This document shows positions 9,915 through 19,228 of a DNA stretch of 64,000 bases, one piece after another (the stretch's first letter is position 1; each line of letters starts with the position of its first letter). The stretch comes from Lunularia cruciata (taxonomy: Eukaryota; Streptophyta; Marchantiopsida; Lunulariales; Lunulariaceae). The stretch is from the NCBI GenBank assembly GCA_948567375.1, contig OX419755.1, positions 58,167,945 to 58,231,944 of the forward strand, read 5' to 3'. The position numbers and the translations under genes were made by a program. Under the pieces are notes generated by a model. It did not search any database. It saw nothing but the letters and a program-made list of their open reading frames with translations, and had not been told where the DNA came from.

Positions 9915-12900
9915 TTACTGATCTATGTCATAAACCTCTATGGTCTTGTACTTCTGGGAGACTAATTCTGCCTGTACCTTCCTTGCGGTGTCCGTAGCAC
10001 AACCTACCAAAATGAGAATTGAGGTTCCAGCAAATCCTCGGAAAGCAGTCAGATGAGTGACTCCTTCTACTAAAGCAGGGGCTGCTGCCATTAGACCGAG
10101 GAAAGCAGATCCCAACACAGAGATTCGTCCGAGTACCTGGGTAGATGACGAAGTCACGAAGTTGTTATTATATGGTGAAATGGAAAGTTTGCGTTCTAAG
10201 GGTAACCGACATGAACAAGAAATATTTACAGTTGCATCAAATGTGCAGAATTTGTCAGAATTCAACCAGAACAATCAAAGACTGACATTTTCGATATAAG
10301 TAGCGGTAGCTTTTCCAGGTCGAATTGCAGGAACTGAAGCCCCTTGTCGCTTCAGCTGGTCACTCAGATCAGCAGGGTCTAACTGTAAGAATGTGTAGAA
10401 ATAGTTGAAAAACCCAATTAACAGAACGTTGGTTGGGACATACCATGTACCTGCAAAAAATACAAACGCAGCTGAGCGGAGGTTGTGCAAGAAAAAACGG
10501 TTTCTTCAAAAGAATTAATTGGTTACAACAGGAACGGACTCTAGCGTACCTCCTGGATACAGCGCCACTGCTAAATTTTGCAATATTCCAAGGCCAGTAA
10601 ACTTCGCTACCGATGCAGGAAGTTGAAGCAATGAAGTCGAGAAAATAATGGGCATGACCCCGGTGCTGTTAACCTGCAAAATAACTTCTGTAAGCTATGT
10701 GCAAAAGACACCGTATATCACAATAGCCTGCCGTACATGCCGATCAACGACTTCACTACGTGTGTAAGTACGAGATTGGTTCAAACCTCGAACGGTAGAT
10801 ATGCTGCTTTGCGAAGTCCTCGAGCACTGTATCTGGAGGCATAGTTGATGGGAATCTTCCTTTCTGCTTCCTGTGTGTTGAATATGTGTTAGTCTTTACA
10901 GGGCCGAAGAGACCTCATTATGGTGGCCAAGTGCTTTGGTGAAAATAATGTCCATACCTGCACGTACACGATTCCGAGGACCAAGAAGAAGAAGCCAGCA
11001 ACGATGCCCCCAAGCCCAGCATAGTTTTGTTCACTTAATCCTTGAGCAACTGTCCGTCCTATCGATGCCGGCAGGTAAGAAACAATGTTTTTGAAAATCA
11101 GGAGGGAAGTGCCGTTGCCCAATTTGTAGTCGGTAATCTTTTCACCGATGTACATTGTGGCCGTTGCTCCGAGAACTAGAGCTGCAACAGATCCTCCGGC
11201 CCACTCCACACTAAATTCAGTAGCATATGGCCTAATTAACGATACCTGCCCAATTGCCTGCAAAGGTAAAGTGCGCTGTATTCAGCAGCAATTGGAAACT
11301 GGCATTCATATATACTGATATCCACATACTCAAATCTTATACTTAGACCATGGATTCCCGGAGTTCAACTTTCATAGTATTCCTCAGAATCTGCTGGAAT
11401 ATGACAGAGATATCCTTGCTCCTCTCTATGTTCTATCCTTAACTGTAAACTCATGCAGGTTAACTCATGGTAGCTAGAAACGTCTCTACCTTTGTCTTTG
11501 GATAACTTGTGTTTCCCATGAACTTGGAAGTTCTGCCATAGAGATTTGGGTTCTACAGACATGACATCTTCTCTTTAGCAACTGAAATAAAACGAAATAA
11601 CTCGATAATCATTATAAGCAGCTGTGTCAAAAGAACCAGAGACGTACAAACAGTCTCATTTGATGTTCTTTAAGAGGGGGGACTAACCTGAACAATAGCG
11701 AAGCCAACAGATGCATATTTTGTATACTGCTTGACTTTCTTACGTCCAGCTTCACCCTCTTTCTTCTGTAATTCTTGAAGTTTCGGAAACACGGTGCCCA
11801 GTAACTGGAAGACGATTTGAGCATTGATAAATGGAACAATCCCCAAAGAGCAGATTCCCAATCGTCCAATACCACCTCCCGAGAAAGAATCAAGTGTTCC
11901 TAGAATGCTGTTTGTATCCAAGCTACCAGCAAAGGCTTCTCTTTTACTCCAGCCAAGGGAATGTACGTCCCAACTCGGGACAGTACCAGTAAACCGAGCA
12001 CTTTCAGAAACTTCTCCGGGAGATTGCCTTTAAAAAAATCGCCAAAATCTATGGAGCTATCCTCGATAGACGCTGGTAAATACCCACCAGCACATATTAG
12101 TCGTCTTCATCCAGTCTGTAAAATGTTAGTATTATCAGGACTGCAAAGATTAAGACACAAGAAGTTTCTACGACGGTAACTATCGCCTCAAGAAGCTACA
12201 ACATTATTTGATTGTTATGGATGTCTCTTGCTCACAGAAGCGAGGTTGCTCCTAACCTAACCTCTTGGCAAATTTACGAACACGATGTGTTTCCAGCTGA
12301 ACGGGACAAGCTGTCAATGCCGCTGGAACTATCGACACAAGATATACCACTACAATTCGATGGAACTGGTCCCTGCCTTTCTCACAACTGAAAACTGGGG
12401 AAGGAGCAAATGCGTACTGTTAATCGGACCAAGTGGTCACAGAGACATCAGAAGAAGAATAGTACCTGCAGAACCTTTGCCGGAAGGCCCTGATTTCGAA
12501 GGCCTCCCTCCTGATGCAGCCATCACAGCTGACGCCATAGACTCCCATTGCGCTTGAATCCCTGTCGCGGCTGTCTCCCCGAGCTCAAGGGGGTCGAATT
12601 CCCAGTCGTTTGACTGCTCCACCTGGCTGCACAGAACCAGAATGATAAGATATTCGGCTAACCAAAATCAATCCCTGCTTTACAAACAGGTCCAAGGTTT
12701 CCTACAAGATGTCCCCAATACAGACCCCATACATGAGCTACATAAATTCCTGAAAGAAGTATCTAACCCGGAATCAACTTATGAGCTGCATCGAATTTGT
12801 GAAATAAATATCTGACAGACTTAGCACATAAGCTGATCAGAGTCCTGTAAAATATCTCTGACAAAGACTCAATACTTGAGCTACATCCAGAGACTCCATG

Positions 12901-13195
12901 ATTTAGTGACAGAGTCACAAAGCCCTATCATCAGACTTGAACTCGAAAATTCACGTCAATAACCTGGGCCACACCACAGTCCTCTGCCCAGAAAGACGCC
13001 CTTGCCTCCAGGGCTGGCAAGAGTACACCTCGCTCCAGCAGCCGCCACTCTTCCACGAGGCGCCACGCCATTTTTAACATGAATTCTGTTCTTGACCAGC
13101 CAATTGGCACTCCCCACCAGTGAACTTCTGCATGATCTCCCTATGGCCGACGCCTGGGAGACAACCAGGCTCGGGGTCGACGCCATTACCATCAT
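9915..13195 (-). pseudogene. SCY1: Chloroplast SecY gene, unit 1 copy, frameshifted
   Basis: The copy has the same eight exons as the intact unit 2 gene: 12964-13195, 12466-12626, 11688-12072, 10958-11257, 10787-10870, 10550-10673, 10287-10450 and 9915-10136. Hallmarks of the SecY translocon channel are visible, for example FSGGGIGRLGICSLGIVPFI, GNGTSLLIF, LDPADLSDQLKRQGASVPA and HLTAFRGFAGTSILILVG. Exon 3 is 385 bp instead of 386: one base is missing at about 11942-11946 (ctcttttac here, ctctgtttac in unit 2), which breaks the frame early in the protein. Exon 1 also holds five extra bases (a repeated tgtgg) that shift the phase unless an upstream GT is used as donor. The exon 7 donor is weaker (gtcagt versus gtgagt). 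A retrotransposon sits 420 bp upstream. It is therefore probably a non-functional duplicate, unless the deletion is a sequencing error. Confidence 0.85.
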
Positions 13196-13362
13196 CACAA
13201 CAAATTACACTATCGATAGGCAATTTGAACTCAAGAAAACTGGAACTCGAGGTTACCAGACCTTCCTCACTATGGATTGAGTTCGATAAATCCGACTTGT
13301 GGAAGCTAGCACTGAGAAGTGCATCACGAGGCGATTCTGCTCAAGAGGACCATATCCATAAA

Positions 13363-13368
13363 CACGTG
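13363..13368. promoter_or_regulatory. G-box core upstream of SecY (unit 1)
   Basis: The palindrome cacgtg within aaacacgtgtaac lies about 170 bp upstream of the SecY start. It is kept in unit 2 at 49476-49481. G-box cores are common in promoters of plant genes for plastid proteins; a role here is inference. Confidence 0.3.
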
Positions 13369-13604
13369 TAACATATCTGTCTTCCGGTAAGACGGTCATC
13401 TCTGTTATGGAATCAACGGGGAAATCTGCACGTCCTTACCGCTTAATGCCGGGTACGGCGCTTCCGCACGTTCCCATCGTCCGACGTAGTTGTCTTCCTT
13501 AGGTTCATCCGTCGTCCAACGATTCCCGGCGACCGAGGACTTCACGGTTGCAAATTTCGGTCGACGGAGTTGTTCCCCTCCGCAGAGAGTAGAACAGTTT
13601 TAGA

Positions 13605-13614
13605 ACGGATATAA
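13605..13614. repeat. Target-site duplication of the non-LTR element, one end
   Basis: The 10-mer acggatataa flanks the inserted element here and at 16988-16997. The unit 2 counterpart has it once (49718-49727). Confidence 0.9.
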
Positions 13615-16600
13615 CGAAAAAAGGCGACCGCGTAGGAAAAATGAAGGATGGGAACACCCCATCAAGCCGTACAAGGGAGAGACAAAAAAGGTAACATGGG
13701 GCTAAGCCCCAATAGAGTCTGTATGAGAAATCTGCCCTACCGCACCTAAGATATCCGAGCTATGCAAGTCGTACGGTCTACACACAACTGGAGCATCCGA
13801 AGAAACATCACCTAATGTGATTGCTCTCCTATGGATTGCACCAGCCACTGCCCTCTGTAGAGCAATGGATACACGTTGTCTAAAGTAAGCTACAAAGTAT
13901 GAGAGTGAGAGTGGTACCCCTTGCCGCCTAACATGATAAGCCCTCGCGCACTCCCTGACAAATGTGTCAAATGCCGTGTCCATCGCTCCATATAACTCCA
14001 AGGCTAGAGGAACAAAGCGGTGACCTCGTTGCATGCCCCTGTACTTGGAGACCTTGCGACCTGCTGCTGCACTCGCCGCCCATCCAGGGGGATGGGTAAT
14101 CACTCCCTCTGAAACTGTATCTCGTGTAGGGTCCGTCACCACGACATCCGCTACTGTCACCTGATCATCTCGGACCAAGTATAAGTCTGCCCTGACACGT
14201 GTCGTCTGCAACGCATACGAACGCTCCCTCCAAGCCAAGTATCCACTCTCTCGTGCCATAGCAAACACTATGTCTCTAATGGCATCATGGGTAGCTATCC
14301 TCTGTCCTCCAAAAGGACACCGTGTCATGTGGACCGCCGCTGCATCTAGTGTAGAACCACACTCACAAGTGAGTAGTGAAGATGCAGATGGGTGGACCAA
14401 ACCTAGACGAAACCTCATCGCTGTAGAGAAAGTAGCCGGTGCGAGTCGGAAAGCCCTAATGCATGGTCGAGCTAGGATCCACGAGCCTGCACCCTTGCCG
14501 GAGCAAGAGCGTAGACGTGCTCTAGTAGCCTGAGGAATGGACGAGTCAACTAAGAGAGAATGTAGCGTATGCTCACATTGTCGCTCCATCAAGGAAGACT
14601 GTAGACCTCTAGTCCAATCTGACGATAGTGAAGCAAACGGTGGAAAACCCTCTCGTGCTCGTGAAGATAGACTATCTCTCGTCTGCCGCAATAACACCTG
14701 GAGAGAAAAGGATCCTCCCTCCACCTCTGTCACATAAGTCTCCAAAACCGGCCTATCAGCAACCACAAAACGAGATGCAAGTAGGGGTGCCGAGAGAGCC
14801 CAACTACCCAAAAATGCTATAGGTGCCATCTCCTCCATAGAAAGCAAGCCAACCCCACCACATGAGATCGGTAGAGCCGTCTGTCTACGTGCCAAATCCC
14901 CTGTCACACACTCAAAAGTCCCTGGTCCAATAATATCACCAAAGACTCCCATAATCCTCCTATCAAATGCTCTCAGACGTGATAGGAAGGACGATGAGGG
15001 GGGAACTGTACGGATGAGGTAGGATGGTCGACGAGCAATACTGGAAGAGAGTATACCAAATGCCACCTGCGGATCTCCTAGTAATGGAAGGTCATCCACA
15101 TGGAGAACATCCTCTACAAGAGCAGCGTCCAAGAAGCGTGTGACAAAATCCTCCGATCCTACTGGCACTCCAAGAACACGAAGTCCCTCTGTGGATGTGA
15201 TACACCCCTCTGGAAGCTCAAGGTGGGGAGGGATACCTAAAGGGGACCATGCCCTACACTTTGACACCTTGACTCTCAAGCCTACTAGATGTAGCTTGGT
15301 AGTCAAGTAGTCAAAGGCCTGCCTAATCTGATCTACAGGGCCTACGATGTGTGTATCATCTGCCAAGGATGGAAATACACAACCTGGCATGGCCAAAGTA
15401 GTAGACAGGAGAGCTCTAAAGTGAGCCATGGCAAATAAGGGCCCCCCCAAAGGATCTCCCTGACGTGTACCAACAGCTGACTCCAAGACGGTGACTCCCT
15501 CCTGTGAACCACCATGCTGGTAGTAAAGGGAAGCAGGAGAGCCATAAAAAGACCGCACAAAAGGAATGAGACTCGCCAGGGATCCACTAGCCTCCCTAAG
15601 CTCTCTAAAGATGGATGCACGTGAGACGCTATTAAAAGCGTTCTCAACGTCCACCTGTAGGACGACCCACTCCGGATGGATATCTAGGAGTGCTCTAATG
15701 CCTAGAGATATAGCCTCACATCCTCCAGGTGTAGCTACTCCAAACTGATGTGGACTAAGGTGCTGTCGAAAGTGAGAACGATGCTGAAGGACAATGGTAC
15801 GACTGACCAAACGCAAAAAGATCTCTCCAATAGCGATCGGTCTAATGCCTCCCGTGTCCTTCTCGATCGCGAGAAGTCGACTAGCACCTAAGACCCGACT
15901 AACAGACATAGGAATATCTCCTCTCGCTACTGCTGCAGCCACCTGAAACAACTCAGTAAAACCACTAGAAGGATCATCTGCCTGGAAGCAATCTCTAAGG
16001 TGCTCATAAACCATCCCTGACAAGCCTCCTGAGGAAAGGCGAGGGGCAGTGCACAATGCTTGTGCAAATAGCGACCTATCAAGACATAAAGGCTGCTCAG
16101 GCTGATAATCTAAGACCTCTAGTGGTAGTCCCTCTACTGCTATAGGATGCAATGAGCGTAGGGAAGAGATGGTCTCATCAGTAGGACTCGCTATAGACAG
16201 AGGGTGTAGCGCTCGTGCTGCTCTACTAAACTCTCCCGCCTGACCCAATGTCCTACATCGTCGTAATCGAGTGGAATCTATGGTATCCTATGGCGATGTT
16301 TGTCTCCTAAATCGTCTAGCCCTAACAGACTCCTCCTGAAGGGCTGCCCAATCCCCCGCTCGGAATCGACGAAATCTAGCCGCCACCTCTCTATGCCCCG
16401 CACGTCCCCCTCTAGCATAACGAAGACACCATCGAGGGAGTAGGAGGAATAGGAACCACGCTAACTCGTCCAAGGGATCACGTGCCAAACGATCCAATGG
16501 TAGGCGAAAAGCCTGTCTAGCCTCATCATGGAGTGTGCGGGGTAGCCTATGGAATAGACGTGGACATGGAAAACTAGTCTCAAATAACCCCAAAATGCAA

Positions 16601-16987
16601 CCCGCCTGAGAAGCTAACCACTCCCACGACTCGATCGGTATCCCTGGAACGATCAACGAAGGTATAGAAGAAGCGTGCGTAATCCCGAGTGTCACTGCTG
16701 TCGATGTGGTCGCTTGTCTCACGTGGGCATCCCAAGTGGTCCAATCATAGTCCTTGTCCATCCTTCCCACATGGGTCTTTACCCCTTGCGAGGTAAAGCG
16801 TCGGTGACACACCGGGCATGGTGTATCCCGACCCGCTCTAGGCGACCCCACATGGGAAGGTGTAGCCATGGCTAGCACAAGAATAATGATAGTAACACAT
16901 GATACTCCTCTCCATATCTCCCCATATCTGCAAAACTACAACCCCTCACATCCCAACTCACATAAGAAAACAATCTCTCTCACAACC
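13615..16987 (-). mobile_element. Full-length non-LTR retrotransposon with restriction-like endonuclease
   Basis: The 3373-bp insertion is bounded by a 10-bp target-site duplication and is absent from the homologous place in unit 2, so both ends are defined. In sense (minus) orientation it has a short 5' UTR (16987-16870), one coding frame (16869-13702) and an 87-bp 3' UTR ending in ctacgcggtcgcctttttt-cg. There is no long poly(A) tail. Other copies or fragments in the window are a decayed full-length one at 38545-41880 (plus), 5'-truncated ones at 57262-58094 (minus) and 23592-23843 (plus), old relics at 3750-4265 and 25795-26310, and many tails. Confidence 0.9.
13702..16869 (-). pseudogene. 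Retrotransposon polyprotein: zinc finger, reverse transcriptase, RLE (one in-frame TAG)
   Basis: The frame from ATG 16869 to the stop after DSIGA spans 1055 codons and is broken only by one TAG at 16288-16290 (codon 194). Near residue 18 a CPVCHRRF...KTH motif looks like part of a C2H2 zinc finger, though the second His is not in the usual place. The reverse transcriptase follows with motif A LQVDVENAFNSV (about residue 409), motif B TRQGDPLGGPLF (about 471) and motif C SLADDTHIVG (about 505), preceded by GGIRPIAIGEIFLRL. Near residues 832-851 C-x-C...H-x3-C is a zinc knuckle, and RADLYLV...ADVVVTDP (about 893) matches the R-x-D...D pattern of restriction-like endonucleases as in R2/NeSL-type elements. 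No apurinic endonuclease domain is visible upstream. The decayed copy C has CAA where this copy has TAG, so the stop looks like a recent mutation in an otherwise well-kept element. Confidence 0.85.
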
Positions 16988-16997
16988 ACGGATATAA
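16988..16997. repeat. Target-site duplication of the non-LTR element, other end
   Basis: Second copy of acggatataa; beyond it the sequence continues collinear with unit 2 from 49728. Confidence 0.9.
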
Positions 16998-19228
16998 TAT
17001 ATCCTTTGTTCTTAACCATGAGTGGATTTGCTATTTTCACCACCTCTTTTGCTATTTCCACCATGCCCTGTATATCAATCGACCTTAAACTAGTCTCCGC
17101 GCGCGGGGGTTTGGGGTTAAATGTGATACAAATAATTAAAAGTCTGGTGGAAATAGCGATTCCGTAATATTTACCACGAGCCGGAGTAAAGTGTATTTTG
17201 CTTTGAATAGTGGATTCTATAAAGGGTTGAATGCGAAATTGGTTGAATTCGAAATTTATATTTAGCGAATTTGTGCTCTGACCTTATGTTATACTAAGCT
17301 CCTTGCGTAAATTTCGGACTAAATACAACGATTATGTGAATCTCTACACGGGCAAAAAATGTAGTAAGGCGATCTTTTGGATTATACTTTAATAAAAGGC
17401 TTGGCTTACCGTAGTGCCAAATCCAGTGTAATCCATTTGTTCTATCGGGTGAAAAAAAAATTCTATCTTTTAAATAACAATATAATCTCATATAAGTCAT
17501 TTATGGTCATAAAAGTAATTAAAAAATCATTCATTTATTCAAAAAAACAAGTTTTATCCGCTTTTTTAGTACGTGTTAGATACCACAATTATATTGTAGC
17601 TAAATCAAAATATACATTAGAGTGGACGTGCCTCATACAATAACTCAATAAATTTTTCAGTTTTAAGTAATTTAAAAACATCATGAATTGATAAGTATTT
17701 AACTATATACATATAGGAAACTCAACCATGTCGTTATTTTACAGTTTTAAGTAATTTAAAAACATCATGAATTGATAAGTATTTAACTATATACATATAG
17801 GAAACTCAACCATGTCGTTATTTTACTTAAGCGACGTCGTTCTCACATTGAAAAAGGATTTAAAATGGGGTAAATTTGTTTATTTGGATAGTTACATGTC
17901 ATTGGTTAAATTTTCACGTTAATTTTTGTCAATGTAGATAATTTTATTTATCCATTAAAGCGTATTAAATTACAGAATATATAAAAAAAATAGTGTTAGT
18001 GTGAAGATCTGAAAACTAAATCGTCCACTGATGAGAAATATAAATTAGAGAAATTGGTAGTTGTCATGTAATAAGGCTACAACCCTTAAATAAATATACT
18101 TCAGTGATATTATTTGATAGAATATACTTTTGGAGATTTTGGAACGTGATCATAGTTCAACTGTTCATAACTTTAGCAAGAGGATTGTAATAGGGAGAGT
18201 ATTTAAATATAATTGATCTTTCTAATTGTTAGCTCTTAGAGCACCTCAAACTAGTAATAATAGAAAATCAATGAAAAATGAAAAATGTTCTACTTTTTAA
18301 TACTAATAATTTTTAACTGAAACTTTTCAATGCTGTGATGATATTATAGTAAGTGTCAAATCCTTTTAGTATAGGGTTTAATAATTAATTTTCTCGTCAC
18401 TAATGAACTTCTTGTTGAAATTAAAATTGATAGAAAAAATTAATCTAAGTAGTATTATTTGGTTCTTCCTCGAAATGTCTCTTTTAGTAGGCAGAGTTTA
18501 AGTAAATAATTTTAGCTACTAAATCATGGTTAAATGATTTATCAACTAATTAATGATGAGTATTATAATAGTAATTGAAAAGTTCACTTTTCCCATAGTG
18601 GAGTTTTTGGATGAGTCAGCGATGATAAACAAAGTTTCGGTAGACCTCACTTCAAGTAGCAAAAGAAGAAGGCACACTTCCATTAGTTTATATTACCTCA
18701 CTTATTTCCTAGCAATGTAACTATACACACAATCCTCTTGTACAAAATCAAGGTTCAAAATGTAGAATAACTTGCCAATAACAAAGGTGCATAGAAATTA
18801 CTATAGTTTATAAATTATTTCTGTAATTTATGAAATATCTGGTCAAATTTTAATATATAATTCTTATGGGATACAATTTTTTAGAGAGTCAAAAACTTTC
18901 AAGGTTTCTTTGACCGCTACGGGGAGTACTTAATTAAGAAACTTTTAGAGAAAAAGAATGATAGAAAAACCAATTTTTTAAGAAGACACGTTTATAGTGT
19001 ATTAATTCGTAGACTCTTTTATCCTACAAATTATTGAAAGTGTTCAAGTATTTTATTTTTTAGAGTTATATGTATAAATGTGTAAATATTACAGTAAAAT
19101 AAACATAAATATCAGTAAACAAGTAAAATTTAAAAAATTTAAATGAATATTATTAATGATTACATAATGAATTTACTAAAATGCTAACTTCACCAGTTAA
19201 CAAATCCATATTCCCTTTAATGCAGGAT
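16998..19228. other. AT-rich spacer shared by both units
   Basis: The 2.2-kb region is nearly identical to 49728-51879 yet has no convincing gene; short AT-rich frames such as 17377-17643 are poor in recognisable features. A 13-bp inverted repeat (gctatttccacca at 17051 and tggtggaaatagc near 17145) encloses a GC-rich patch (ccgcgcgcggggg) in otherwise AT-rich DNA. Confidence 0.5.
17658..17825. repeat. 84-bp tandem duplication specific to unit 1
   Basis: The unit beginning cagttttaagtaatttaaaa and ending gtcgttatttta occurs at 17658-17741 and again at 17742-17825. Unit 2 has one unit (about 50385-50468), so it arose after the segmental duplication or was lost in unit 2. Confidence 0.9.

Noticed and set aside
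10057-10299. Plus-strand frame opposite SecY exons 7-8 (and its copy at 46183-46377)
   Set aside because: Antisense shadow of conserved SecY coding sequence.
12285-12557. Plus-strand frame of 90 codons over SecY exon 2 and intron
   Set aside because: Antisense shadow of the SecY gene; the minus-strand exon structure explains the sequence.
14270-14822. Plus-strand frames inside the retrotransposon
   Set aside because: Shadows of the minus-strand reverse transcriptase frame.
17377-17643. Lys-rich 88-codon frame resembling a small ribosomal protein
   Set aside because: No plastid or ribosomal protein could be recognised; AT-rich DNA gives such frames by chance. The partner at 50.2-50.4 kb is only part of the duplicated spacer.
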